Notes: generated by a model from the letters alone, not told the origin. 64,000 nt of DNA from Labedella phragmitis (GCF_004078635.1 NZ_RZNB01000003.1:411866-475865), one strand, 5' to 3'; positions 25,661-34,939 are shown, counted from the first letter of the stretch. Translations and numbers: made by a program.

Positions 25661-26673
25661 TGAGCGCATCCGATCCGCTCCCGCCCGCCGACGTCGTGCT
25701 GCCGTCTGCCGCGATCCCGCGTCCGCCCGTCGATCCCGGCCTCGCCGCGCTCCTCGTCGCGCTTCCGCCGATGGCCGTTCTCGACGCCGAGACCCTTCCC
25801 CTCGTGCGCCCATACTCCTCGGCTCCCGTCGAACCCCTCCTCGCGAACCGGGACGTCAGCCGCCGCGAGATCACCGTGTCCGCCGACGATGGTCATGAAC
25901 TCGCGCTCACCGTCATCTCCCGTCGTGATGACGACGCGCAATCGTCGTCTCGGACACCGAACCGGTGCGTGTACTGGTTGCATGGCGGCGGCATGGTTAT
26001 GGGCGACCGGTTCGCCCAACTCGATGTCCCACTCGAGTGGCAGGACGACCTCGGCGTCGTCGTCGCGACGATCGAATACCGGCTCGCTCCCGAGGTGAGA
26101 GGCTCGACCATCGTCGAGGACGCGTATGCCGGGCTGCGATGGCTTTCGGGGCACGCGGCCGAGCTGGGCATCGACCCGTCGGGCATCGTGGTCGCCGGGA
26201 TGAGTGCGGGCGGGGGGATCGCCGCCGGAGTGACGCTGCTGGCACGTGACCGCGACGAGGTGCATGTGGCCGCGCAAGTGCTCGCGTGCCCCATGCTCGA
26301 CCATCGCAACGCGTCGCTCTCGAGCCGCCAGTTCTCTGGGCCGGGGATCTGGTCGCGCGAAGCGAACACGTTCGCCTGGTCGAGCCTGCTCGACGGCATC
26401 CCCACTGACGAGATCACCGAGTACGTCTCCCCTGCTCTTGCACGCGACCTCTCCAACCTTCCGCCGACCTACATCGATGCGGGCAGCGCTGAGGTCTTCC
26501 GGGACGAGGACGTGGCGTACGCCGCCGGTATCTGGGCATCCGGGGGCCGAGCGGATCTCCACGTGTGGGACGGCGGCGTGCACGGCTTCGACGCGCTCTT
26601 CGCCGATGCGACCATCTCCCGCGAGGCACGGCGGTCGCGCATCGCCTGGTTGCGTCGCGTGCTCGACATCTGA
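25660..26673 (+). CDS. Alpha/beta-hydrolase esterase of the HSL family
   Basis: The 337-residue protein carries the oxyanion motif HGGG (YWLHGGGMVMG, residue about 106), the nucleophile elbow GMSAGGG (about 180) with Ser as nucleophile, an acidic partner near YIDAGSAEVFRDE, and His in DGGVHGFD. It probably hydrolyses short-chain esters or lactones in the cytoplasm. It is last in the AraC-linked group. Confidence 0.9.
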   Translation: MSASDPLPPADVVLPSAAIPRPPVDPGLAALLVALPPMAVLDAETLPLVRPYSSAPVEPLLANRDVSRREITVSADDGHELALTVISRRDDDAQSSSRTPNRCVYWLHGGGMVMGDRFAQLDVPLEWQDDLGVVVATIEYRLAPEVRGSTIVEDAYAGLRWLSGHAAELGIDPSGIVVAGMSAGGGIAAGVTLLARDRDEVHVAAQVLACPMLDHRNASLSSRQFSGPGIWSREANTFAWSSLLDGIPTDEITEYVSPALARDLSNLPPTYIDAGSAEVFRDEDVAYAAGIWASGGRADLHVWDGGVHGFDALFADATISREARRSRIAWLRRVLDI

Positions 26674-26800
26674 CGATCGCACTCGATGGCGGCGCCCGGG
26701 CGGGCCCGAGGCAGCGTTCTTCTCCCGTTCACCTGTGGTTCGCCCGGCGCAGCCAGACTCGACGAGGCCTCACCTCCGCTCCGCCTCGAAGGGCACCCCC

Positions 26801-29710
26801 ATGCGCAGAACCCCCCGACGATCCGAGCGCGCGCTCACCGCGCTCGCGGTCTCCGTCCCGCTCCTCGCCGCTCTCGCGGTCGCTCCCTCCGCCCCCGCCG
26901 CGACGGCCGCTGAGGCCTCCCCTATCCGCATCAACGAGATCGCGCAGAGCAACGGCGTCCCGGGCGACTGGATCGAATTCACGAACACGGGCACGACGTC
27001 CGTCGACGTGTCGGGGTGGATCGTGAAGGACGACAAGGACGAGCGCACGGACGCCCTCCCGGTGGGTTCCGTGATCGAGCCGGGCGGCTTCCTCGTCTTC
27101 GGCGAGCCCGAGATGACCTTCGGCCTCGGTCGTGCAGACACCGCGCGCCTCTACCTCGCCGACGGCACGACCCTCGTCGACAGCTACGCCTGGACCGACC
27201 ACGCCGCGACGAGCTACGGTCGCTGCGCCGACGGCACCGGTGACTTCGTCCTCACCGTCGCCCAGACCCGCGGTGAGGCCAACGCCTGCTCGCTCGACGC
27301 GGCCGACGCCGTCGTCATCAACGAGATCGAGTCGAGCGGAGGCGAGCCGGGTGACTGGATCGAGCTCACGAACACCGGACGCGTCGCCGTCGACGCGACC
27401 GGCCTCGTCATCCGCGACGCCGACGACACCCACACGTTCGTGATCCCCGCGGGGTCGCCGATCGCGCCCGGCGGATACCTCGTCGTGGGCGAGCCGGAGA
27501 TGACCTTCGGTCTCGGGGGCGCGGACTCCGTCCGTCTCTTCGACACCGACGGCACGACGATCGTCGACGAGTACTCCTGGACGGCGCACGCCTCCACGAG
27601 TTACGGCCGTTTCCCCAACGGCACGGGAGATTTCACAGAGACCCTGGAGCCGACGAAGGGTGCGGCCAATGTCGTGCCGACGCCCGAGGGCACCGACGTG
27701 CGCATCAACGAGATCGAGTCGAACGGCGGGACACCGGGCGACTGGGTCGAGCTCATCAATCCGACGACCGCGGCGATCGACCTGAGCGGGTGGATCGTGA
27801 AGGACAGCGACGACACCCATGTGAGCGTGCTGCCCCAGGGGACGAGCATCGCGGCCGGTGGCTTCTTCATCGTGGAGGAGGCGCAGCTCGGCTACGGCCT
27901 CGGCGCCTCCGACGCCGTGCGCCTCTTCGCCCCGGACGGCGTGACGCTCGTCGACGAGCACGCATGGGAAGGCCACGCCGCGACCTCGTACGGGCGCTGC
28001 CCCGACGCGACCGGCGAGTTCGTCCTCATGACCTCCGTGACCAAGGCGTCCGTGAATGACTGCGGCTCGCCTGTGCGTATCAACGAGGTCGAGTCGAGCG
28101 GTGGGGACCCCGTCGACTGGATCGAGATCGTCAACAACGGCGCCACCCCCGTCGATGTCTCGGGCATGATCCTCAAGGACGACAACGACGCACGCACGTT
28201 CGCGATCCCGGCCGGGACGACGCTCGACGCCGGCGCCCACCTCGCGATCGACGTGGACGTCGACGGAGGCTTCGGCCTCGGCGGTGCCGACTCCGCCCGG
28301 CTCTTCGCCGCGGACGGGGTCACGCTCGTCGACGCGTACTCGTGGACCGAGCACGCCGCGACGACGTACGGACGCTGCCCCGACGGCACGGGCGAGTTCG
28401 CTCTCACCACGGCCCCGACGAAGGGCGAGCCGAACGCGTGCGAGGGCGACCTCGTCACGGGACCGTGGCCGGGCGGCGAGTCCGTCTCGGTGGTCGACGA
28501 GGCCGGCTACTTCGGCAGCAACATGAGCGGCCTCGTGTTCGAGGACACCGACGCCGGAACAGGCGCCGATACGCTCTGGGCCGTGAAGAACGGGCCCGGC
28601 ACGCTCTACCGTCTCGAGAACACGGCCGGACAGTGGGCGCCGTCGACCGAGCCCGGCTGGGAGTCCGGCAAGCCGCTCCACTACGCCGACGGCACGGGCG
28701 ACGTCGACGCGGAGGGCGTCGCGCTGACCGACGCCGGTTCGGCCGGAGGCATCTTCGTCTCGACCGAGCGGAACAACGACGTCTCCGGCACGAGCCGGCC
28801 GTCCATCATCCGCTACGACGTCTCCGCGACGGGTACCGAGTTCTCGGCCGACCGCGAGTGGAACCTCGCCGCCGACCTCGCCACCGACGTCCCGACGATC
28901 GGCGCGAACGCCGGTCTCGAGGGCATCACGTGGATCCCCGACGCCGACCTCGTCGCGAAGGGCTTCGTCGACGAGAGCACCGGTGCGCTCTACGACCCGG
29001 CCGACTACCCGGGTCACGGCGGCGGGCTGTTCGTCGTGGGACTCGAGGCGACCGGTTCGCTCTACGTGTACGCGCTCGACCAGGACTCCTCGGACCTCCG
29101 GCGCATCGCGACGATCGCGAGCGGATTCCCGAGCATCATGGACCTCGAGTACGACCCGGCGACGGACCTGCTCTGGGCCGTGTGCGACGACACGTGCGAC
29201 GGCCGCTCGGCGATCCTCGACGTGGAGCCGGCCGCACCAGCGGCTCCTGCCGCCGACGTGAGCGTTGCCGCCGCCCCCGGCGCCTTCGGTGTCGTCCTCG
29301 TGGTCGAGCGCCCGGCCGAGATGCCGAACGTCAACAACGAGGGTTTCGCGATCGCTCCGAACGATCAGTGCGCCGATGGCGTGAAGCCCGTCGTCTGGTC
29401 GGATGACAACGGGACGGACGGGTTCTCGCTGCGCGAGGGCACGATCGTCTGCACGCTCGCGGAGGTCCCCGGCGAGCCCACGCCGACCCCGGACCCGACG
29501 GACCCGACGGACCCGACGGACCCGACCGACCCGACGGACCCGAGTGACGACGGCTCGGCACCGTCGGGGCCCGACTCCGGTGCGGACGCGGGAGACGGCC
29601 TCGCGGTCACGGGAACCGAACCGGCCGCAGCGCTCCTCGTGGCCCTCGCGCTCCTTCTCGTCGGTCTCGCGGCGGCCCTGCTGCACGGGCGCCGGAGCAG
29701 CGTCCGCTGA
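26801..29710 (+). CDS. Large surface protein with four lamin-tail domains and a beta-propeller-like domain
   Basis: The 969-residue protein has a signal peptide (to about residue 39), four tandem lamin-tail domains (each starting RINEI.S.GG.PGDWIE and containing FGLG.AD..RL), then a propeller-like section (about 560-820: EDTDAGTGADTLWAVKNGPG, VDAEGVALTD, LEYDPATDLLWAVCDD) resembling the esterase-like/phytase-like group. A DPT repeat linker leads to LAVTG, a membrane helix and RRSSVR. It is probably wall-anchored. Lamin-tail domains often accompany secreted nucleases and phosphoesterases, so a role in extracellular phosphate or nucleic-acid use is possible but unproven. Confidence 0.82.
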   Translation: MRRTPRRSERALTALAVSVPLLAALAVAPSAPAATAAEASPIRINEIAQSNGVPGDWIEFTNTGTTSVDVSGWIVKDDKDERTDALPVGSVIEPGGFLVFGEPEMTFGLGRADTARLYLADGTTLVDSYAWTDHAATSYGRCADGTGDFVLTVAQTRGEANACSLDAADAVVINEIESSGGEPGDWIELTNTGRVAVDATGLVIRDADDTHTFVIPAGSPIAPGGYLVVGEPEMTFGLGGADSVRLFDTDGTTIVDEYSWTAHASTSYGRFPNGTGDFTETLEPTKGAANVVPTPEGTDVRINEIESNGGTPGDWVELINPTTAAIDLSGWIVKDSDDTHVSVLPQGTSIAAGGFFIVEEAQLGYGLGASDAVRLFAPDGVTLVDEHAWEGHAATSYGRCPDATGEFVLMTSVTKASVNDCGSPVRINEVESSGGDPVDWIEIVNNGATPVDVSGMILKDDNDARTFAIPAGTTLDAGAHLAIDVDVDGGFGLGGADSARLFAADGVTLVDAYSWTEHAATTYGRCPDGTGEFALTTAPTKGEPNACEGDLVTGPWPGGESVSVVDEAGYFGSNMSGLVFEDTDAGTGADTLWAVKNGPGTLYRLENTAGQWAPSTEPGWESGKPLHYADGTGDVDAEGVALTDAGSAGGIFVSTERNNDVSGTSRPSIIRYDVSATGTEFSADREWNLAADLATDVPTIGANAGLEGITWIPDADLVAKGFVDESTGALYDPADYPGHGGGLFVVGLEATGSLYVYALDQDSSDLRRIATIASGFPSIMDLEYDPATDLLWAVCDDTCDGRSAILDVEPAAPAAPAADVSVAAAPGAFGVVLVVERPAEMPNVNNEGFAIAPNDQCADGVKPVVWSDDNGTDGFSLREGTIVCTLAEVPGEPTPTPDPTDPTDPTDPTDPTDPSDDGSAPSGPDSGADAGDGLAVTGTEPAAALLVALALLLVGLAAALLHGRRSSVR
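29492..29536 (+). repeat. Five 9-bp repeats encoding a Asp-Pro-Thr linker
   Basis: GACCCGACG occurs five times in tandem (one copy GACCCGACC), encoding DPTDPTDPTDPTDPT between the last folded domain and the LAVTG sorting signal. Slippage here would alter linker length in frame. Confidence 0.9.
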
Positions 29711-29764
29711 GGTCGATCCACACACGACGACGCCGAATCTCCCGCCAGATCGACGGCCCGGGCC

Positions 29765-29998
29765 TCACTCCCCCAGGTACCGCCGGAGAATGATCTCCAC
29801 CGTGCGGAGGCGCCAACGCACCCGCACCGCCGTGAAGCCGCGGCGTAGCAACTGGCGGGCTGTCGAAGCGTCGAGGCGCATGCCCGGTTCGGAGCTGTCG
29901 CGCCACCCGGACGTCGAGTCGTAGACCTCGCGGATGCGGGGGCGGGCGCGCCCGGATCCGAACTTGCGCTCGCCGTACGGCGTGACTGTGAGAGACAC
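29765..29998 (-). CDS. Small basic protein, family not recognised
   Basis: From GTG at 29998 the product is 77 residues (MSLTVTPYGERKFGSGRARP...), rich in Arg (about 20%), ending RLRTVEIILRRYLGE. GGAG lies 5 nt before the GTG. The high Arg content and lack of hydrophobic stretches suggest nucleic-acid contact, but this is only a guess. Confidence 0.5.
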   Translation of the reverse strand: MSLTVTPYGERKFGSGRARPRIREVYDSTSGWRDSSEPGMRLDASTARQLLRRGFTAVRVRWRLRTVEIILRRYLGE

Positions 29999-30163
29999 GA
30001 GAACTCCACTACCGGGTCGGGGCGGCACAGGGGGGTTCGATCTCGGCACCGATGCAGAGCTCGTGAGAGGGCGACGCCCTCGAGGACCGGTCGCCACGCT
30101 ACTCCTGCCGGGCACCTGCGGTCGCCCCCATTCCAGGGACATCGCGTGACGCGGGGGTGACTC

Positions 30164-30574
30164 TCACCCGCGCGACGGCTGGGCGAAGACGTCGGGGTCG
30201 ACGGGCCGCCGACTCCTCGGCAGCTTCTCGACGACGAGGAGGTACGACTCGGTGACGAGCTCGTCGACGAAGGACGGCTCGAGATCGCCGCCGGGGTGGA
30301 GCGTGATCCAGTGCCGCTTGTTCATGTGGTAGCCCGGGGTGATGTCCTCCCGCGCCTCCCTCAGACTGCGCGAGTCCTCCGGCGTTGCCTTGAGGATGAC
30401 GATCGCTTCGCCGGCGACGACCGTCTGCAGCATGAAGACGCGGTCCCTGACCTTGAAGACGTCCCAATCGGGTCCGAAGGGATGCGTGAGCTCGGCGCCC
30501 GGCAGTTCCCGGGTGCGTTCGGCCGCCCGCTCCTGCACCGTTCTGTCGAGAGGCTGGTCGTCGTGATCGCTCAC
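30164..30574 (-). CDS. MmcQ/YjbR family protein
   Basis: The 136-residue product matches the MmcQ/YjbR (CyaY-like fold) family: ELTHPFGPDWDVFKVRDRVF then VILKATPEDSRSLRE and GYHMNKRHWITLHPGGDL. Members bind DNA in some cases, but their role is mostly unknown. The GTG start overlaps the stop of the CDGSH gene (GTGA), making it the last gene of a four-gene, end-to-end overlapping operon. Confidence 0.88.
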   Translation of the reverse strand: MSDHDDQPLDRTVQERAAERTRELPGAELTHPFGPDWDVFKVRDRVFMLQTVVAGEAIVILKATPEDSRSLREAREDITPGYHMNKRHWITLHPGGDLEPSFVDELVTESYLLVVEKLPRSRRPVDPDVFAQPSRG

Positions 30575-30789
30575 TCGGGCGCCGGTGGTTCGGTCCGGAA
30601 GTTGACGAGCTTGTGGGTGCCGTCGCACCACGGCTTGATGGTCGAGACGCCGCAGCGGCACAACGCGACGGTGCGGCGCGTCGGCACGATGTCCTCGCCG
30701 TCCGGTCCCGTGATGACGACGTCACCCCGCACGATGAGGGGGCCGTCGGGGTAGGGCGAGATCCTCACGGGATCGGCGTCACGCGACAC
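30571..30789 (-). CDS. CDGSH iron-sulfur protein
   Basis: The 72-residue product is a minimal CDGSH domain: GPLIVRGDVVI, then CRCGVSTIKPWCDGTH, giving the 3-Cys-1-His ligand set (CxC...CDGTH) for a [2Fe-2S] cluster. These clusters are redox-active and pH-labile. The GTG start has GGAGGT 4 nt upstream and overlaps the end of the glycosyltransferase gene. Confidence 0.92.
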   Translation of the reverse strand: MSRDADPVRISPYPDGPLIVRGDVVITGPDGEDIVPTRRTVALCRCGVSTIKPWCDGTHKLVNFRTEPPAPE

Positions 30790-31831
30790 GGTGGACCTCC
30801 GACTCCTGAGCGATCCGCGCGCGCACGCTGCGGACCGAGTGGGCCGCCGTCGGCAGCCGCCTCCCACGATAGGGGACGCCGCCGCGGAGCCGGGCGCCGA
30901 CGGCGAGCCAGCTCGTGACGGCGCGCTCGAGCAGCCAGACCGGCGCCCACAGCGCTGACGACGGCGGGTAGACCGCCCGGCCGCCGTCCCTCCTCCGCCC
31001 GACCTCGGCGATCGCGACGACGACGACCGCCGCGACGACGAACCGCGACGGCGACCGGAGCGAGGAGACGAGGAGCGGGGCGAGCGCGAGCTCGACGGCG
31101 AGGTGACCGGGCCGCGCCCATTCGTCGTAGGCCTGGCGGACGCGCTGCTCGAGGAAGCGACGCGTCGTGGGCGGGCGGCGCTCGATGAAGACGTCGTCGG
31201 CTCGCGCCTCGACACCGCCGATGGCTCGCACGGTGCGAAGCATCTCGAGGTTCTCGAAGAGGACGTCGCCGTCGTAGCCGCCCGCACGGAGGATCGTCGA
31301 GCGGCGCAGCGCGAATGTCCCGGGGAAGTCACCGCCCGTCGCGCGTGCCAGCAGTGAGCGCGCGGTGTCCCAGCGCGCGTGCCACGGCAGCGGCTGGAAC
31401 ACGTTCTGCGGGCGCACGACGTCGGCGTCCCGCAGCCTCGAGAGCACGCGCGCGAGGGAGTCGCGGTCGTAGCGCACGTCGTCGTCCGCGATCACGACGC
31501 GCTCGTGGCGTGATCGGCGGATCCCGGTCATGACACCGGCGACCTTGCCGTTGCGCCCCGGCCACGGTTCGACGGGGAGGAGCCGCAGCCCCGTCGGTCG
31601 CGCCTCGTCGACCCAGCGCTTCCGGTGGGCGTCGCGGACGATGGGATCGGAGCCGTCGACGACGGTCACATCGATCCACGCGTCGAGTCGGCGCAGATAG
31701 GCCGCGAACTCGAGCGAGCCGTCCTCCGTCTCCTCGTCCTCGCTCCAGCGCAGCGGCAGGACGTACTCCGCGTCGAACCGACGGCCGACGCGGGCGGACC
31801 GTCCGCCCTCCGGGACACCCGCGCTCCTCAT
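30779..31831 (-). CDS. GT2-family glycosyltransferase
   Basis: The 350-residue protein has a GT-A nucleotide-binding half (YVLPLRWSED..., IDVTVVDGSDP, RVVIADDDVRYD with the DxD motif, FPGTFALRRSTIL) and a C-terminal half with one or two hydrophobic spans (LAVELALAPLLVSSL; FVVAAVVVVAIAEV). It probably transfers a sugar at the inner membrane face; acceptor unknown. Its ATG overlaps the stop of the diiron gene (ATGA), and its end overlaps the CDGSH start. Confidence 0.88.
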   Translation of the reverse strand: MRSAGVPEGGRSARVGRRFDAEYVLPLRWSEDEETEDGSLEFAAYLRRLDAWIDVTVVDGSDPIVRDAHRKRWVDEARPTGLRLLPVEPWPGRNGKVAGVMTGIRRSRHERVVIADDDVRYDRDSLARVLSRLRDADVVRPQNVFQPLPWHARWDTARSLLARATGGDFPGTFALRRSTILRAGGYDGDVLFENLEMLRTVRAIGGVEARADDVFIERRPPTTRRFLEQRVRQAYDEWARPGHLAVELALAPLLVSSLRSPSRFVVAAVVVVAIAEVGRRRDGGRAVYPPSSALWAPVWLLERAVTSWLAVGARLRGGVPYRGRRLPTAAHSVRSVRARIAQESEVHRVA

Positions 31832-32871
31832 GCGGCCCGCAGTGACGATCGACCGCCCTCGAACGCCTCGAGGATGTGATCGGCGAGGAGGCCGTCGACG
31901 TAGAGCCCGGCGCTCGCGCCGAAGAGGATGTCCGCGAGGAGGTCCGGCTCGTCCTCGGCGAGGGAACCCGCGAGGTCGTGCGCCGCGATCTGCTCGTGGA
32001 CGGCGTCGGCCTCGACGTGCTCGTCGAAGTACTCGGTGACGTCCTCGCCGAAACCGAGCCGCTTGAAGGCGTCCCCGTACGACGTGTTCGGGATGGAGGA
32101 GGTCATCTCGAATGCCGCGAGGTGCCCGGCGGTCGCGCCGCGGAGCCGGCGGTTGAGTCCGAACATCGACATGAGGTTGAGCGACGCGAACGTGATCGCC
32201 GGGATCTCGTCGAGGTAGGCGCCGTACGTGGCGTCGAGACCGACGCCCTCGATCGTGCGCGCGAAGATCGCGGCGTGCTGACGATCGGGCCGCCCCGCTC
32301 CGTACTCGTCGGACTGGATCTCGACGAGCGCGACCTTACTGCGTCCGTGGAGCCGCGGGATCGCCCACGAGTGGGGGTCCGCCTCGCGGAGCGTGTAGAC
32401 CGTGCGCTGCTTGAGGAACTCGACGGCCTGCTCGAGCGTGGCCTTCCGCGCGAGGTAGCGCGACAGGCTCGGACCCGGAGTCGGCTTCGTGAGCTCGAAG
32501 AGCGTCGCGGCCACCGCTCCGCTCTCCGCTGGAGGCAGGTCGGGCATCGGGACGACCTCGCGCAACCGCGCCTCGAAGGCGGCCTCGAGCCGGGCACGAC
32601 CCGCGAGCAGGTCGCCGTTCCACTCCCAGACACCGCCGGGGTCGACGAGCCCGCCGGTGTGGAGCGAGTAGAGCAGGAAGAGCGTGAACTGCACGTCGTC
32701 GTCGACGATGACGTCGCTCGTGGCCGCGATCGCCTCGTCGACGGCGTCGTGCCACGACGTGACGGGACCGACGTCGTCCGGTCGGCCATCGAGGATGTGA
32801 AGGAGGGAGGCGCTGAGCGGTCCACGCGCACTGAGGTGCGTCGACGACGCCTGCATACCGGTGTCAGTCAT
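31828..32871 (-). CDS. Iron-containing redox enzyme (haem-oxygenase-like diiron fold)
   Basis: The 347-residue, mostly helical protein carries ligand motifs of the haem-oxygenase-like diiron (HDO) family: VEIQSDEYGAGRPDRQHAAI in the middle and EYFDEHVEADAVHEQIAAHD near the end, supplying Glu, His and Asp residues for two irons. HDO enzymes do oxidative chemistry such as N-oxygenation, C-C cleavage and desaturation. It opens the overlapping operon with GT2, CDGSH and MmcQ genes. The upstream site is weak; GAGACT at -12 to -7 may mean a leaderless start. Confidence 0.85.
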   Translation of the reverse strand: MTDTGMQASSTHLSARGPLSASLLHILDGRPDDVGPVTSWHDAVDEAIAATSDVIVDDDVQFTLFLLYSLHTGGLVDPGGVWEWNGDLLAGRARLEAAFEARLREVVPMPDLPPAESGAVAATLFELTKPTPGPSLSRYLARKATLEQAVEFLKQRTVYTLREADPHSWAIPRLHGRSKVALVEIQSDEYGAGRPDRQHAAIFARTIEGVGLDATYGAYLDEIPAITFASLNLMSMFGLNRRLRGATAGHLAAFEMTSSIPNTSYGDAFKRLGFGEDVTEYFDEHVEADAVHEQIAAHDLAGSLAEDEPDLLADILFGASAGLYVDGLLADHILEAFEGGRSSLRAA

Positions 32872-33099
32872 GGTTCCAGTCTCGGGACACGCTCGCGACT
32901 CCGCAGCCCCTTGCGGGTCGCTCCCCTTTCGAGGAAGCGAGACGGTCCCCGTCCGGAAGCCGCTCGGCGCTACGCCCTCAGCACAGCGGTTCCCGCTCCG
33001 CGCTGACCAGCCACGCAGAGCTGCATCACGCGCGCGCCTCTGTTTTCCCGAAAACGGCCGCCACGGCGGGTTGCGGCTGTAAACCTGCGAGACTGAACC

Positions 33100-33642
33100 A
33101 TGACGTATCCCACTGTGTTCCGCACCACCCGGAAGAGCGAGCGCGCTTTTCTCGCCGATTACCAGCCGGAACAAGCGGGATGGTCCGACAGTACGGGCAC
33201 GACGGTCCTCATGTACGCGCTCAAGAACGCCGACCCCGTTGCACGCGTCGCGATCGCGAATCGGCTCATCGACGACGGGGCCGACACTGCGGCAGAGACG
33301 GGCGACCACGTCAACGCCCTGCACACGCTCCTCTCGGCGATGCAGCACGATTTCGCGACCGAGCCGGCTCTCCTTCAGCGCCTCATCGACGGCGGAGCGG
33401 ACGTCAATCTGTGCTCCGGTCAGCGCTACGGCACGCCCATGCAGGCCCTCAGTCGCATGACCACCTTCTCGGACACGACCCTCGCACCGTTCTACGACGT
33501 GATGTTCGCGTGCCCGCAGCTCGACGTCACGACCCAGAGCCGCACCGGCCGCAGCGTCATGGACAGCGCGCGCGCTGCGGGCGCCCGTCGGGGTGATCTG
33601 CTCGCACGGTGCGAGGCGCACCTGGCCCACGCCACCGCCTGA
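33100..33642 (+). CDS. Ankyrin-repeat-like protein
   Basis: The 180-residue cytoplasmic product contains ankyrin-like helical pairs: GTTVLMYALKNADPVARVAI ... LIDDGADTAAETGDHVNALH ... LLQRLIDGGADVNLCS ... YGTPMQALSRM. Such proteins act by protein-protein contact. No partner gene is evident; the flanking genes are divergent or convergent single units. No good ribosome-binding site is seen. Confidence 0.72.
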   Translation: MTYPTVFRTTRKSERAFLADYQPEQAGWSDSTGTTVLMYALKNADPVARVAIANRLIDDGADTAAETGDHVNALHTLLSAMQHDFATEPALLQRLIDGGADVNLCSGQRYGTPMQALSRMTTFSDTTLAPFYDVMFACPQLDVTTQSRTGRSVMDSARAAGARRGDLLARCEAHLAHATA

Positions 33643-33684
33643 GCGCCTCCGCCGAGGCGGCGCGGCACGGCGGCGACTTCCGGA

Positions 33685-34881
33685 TCAGGCCGCGGCACGG
33701 ACCCGGAAGACCGCGGCCGACGCCGCCAGCACCACGACGCACGCACCGTAGATCGTGGCCATGACCGCGAGCGTGATGACGGGCGTCAGCACTCCGGCGA
33801 TCACGGCAGGAATCCCGAAGGCCAGGTACGACACGGTGTAGAGGGACGCAAACATCTCGGCGCGCTCGTGCACGGCGACCGCCGGGATGACGGTACCGAC
33901 GACGCCCATGAACGCCGGCCCGAATCCCGACCCCGCGATGACGACGGCCAGCAGGTAGAACGTGTACGAGCCCGACGCGAGCGCGACGATGCTGAGAAGC
34001 GTGCCGACAGCGAGCGCCACCGCCCCGTAGATCGTCGTCACACGCGACGGACGATTGCGGAGGGCGAGCACGGCGATCGCGCCGGCCGCTGGCAGCACGC
34101 CGATCGTGAGCCCCTGCAGAGCATGGCCGTCCACATGCAGGACCACACGCACGATGCTCGCTCCGAGCGAGAGGAAGAGCCCGCCGGTCGCCCATCCGGC
34201 GAGGATGACGGGCACGCTCATCGCGAAGAGCCGGCGCGCCGGCGCGGGCACGGCGACCCGCGGACGGAGCGCCCGCAGCCACCCCCGCTCACGGGCGGAC
34301 GTCTCGGGCACGACCCAGACGACGACGGCGAGGGCCGCGTAGATCAGCGTGAGCGCACCGAACACGACGGCGAGCGCGTGAGTCTCGTCGGCCTCGAGAA
34401 CGAGACCCGATACGATCGCCCCGCTCGCGAGCCCCGCCATGGGAGTGACGGAGTTGAGGACGGCCGCCGATGAGGGACGACCGGGATCGGCGAGGTCCGC
34501 GATCATGGCCGAGAGGGCGGCGAGCAGCACGCCGCTCGCGAGACCCTGCAGAGTGCGGGCCACCAGCAGCACTGCAGCCGAGTCGGCCGACCAGAGCAGG
34601 GCGACGCTGACGGCGAGGAGCACGAGACCACCGCTCACGACGGGACGCCGACCGACGTGGTCGGACAGCGACCCCGCGGTGAGGAGGGCGACGAGGAGCG
34701 CGACCGCGTACACGGCGAAGACGAGGGTGATGATCGACGGCGCGAGCCCGAGTGATTCCTGGAGGAGCGGGTAGAACGGCGACGGCGCACTCGCGCCCGC
34801 CATCATGAGCATCACGGCTCCTCCCGCGAGCGCGAAGCCCGTCCGATGTCGAGCGGTGCGACGCAGCGATGGCGTGGTCAT
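33685..34881 (-). CDS. Major facilitator superfamily transporter
   Basis: The 398-residue protein has 12 predicted spans and the MFS motif A form GSLSDHVGRRPVVSGG between spans 2 and 3, followed by the motif-B-type RTLQGLASGVLL. It is probably a drug or metabolite exporter of the DHA1 type. AGGAGA 5 nt upstream supports the ATG at 34881. It is divergent from a small ArsR-like regulator, with two related inverted repeats in between, a classic repressor-exporter layout. Confidence 0.9.
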   Translation of the reverse strand: MTTPSLRRTARHRTGFALAGGAVMLMMAGASAPSPFYPLLQESLGLAPSIITLVFAVYAVALLVALLTAGSLSDHVGRRPVVSGGLVLLAVSVALLWSADSAAVLLVARTLQGLASGVLLAALSAMIADLADPGRPSSAAVLNSVTPMAGLASGAIVSGLVLEADETHALAVVFGALTLIYAALAVVVWVVPETSARERGWLRALRPRVAVPAPARRLFAMSVPVILAGWATGGLFLSLGASIVRVVLHVDGHALQGLTIGVLPAAGAIAVLALRNRPSRVTTIYGAVALAVGTLLSIVALASGSYTFYLLAVVIAGSGFGPAFMGVVGTVIPAVAVHERAEMFASLYTVSYLAFGIPAVIAGVLTPVITLAVMATIYGACVVVLAASAAVFRVRAAA

Positions 34882-34892
34882 GGGTCTCCTAC

Positions 34893-34912
34893 CGTTCCAG
34901 AATCTTCGAACG
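34893..34912. promoter_or_regulatory. Candidate operator 1 of the MFS/regulator pair
   Basis: CGTTCCAGAATCTTCGAACG has CGTTC/GAACG ends, like operator 2 48 nt away (GTTC...GAAC core). It lies within the leader or promoter of the MFS gene. Confidence 0.4.
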
Positions 34913-34939
34913 ATGAGACGGTACTCCCCTGGTGCCGTG

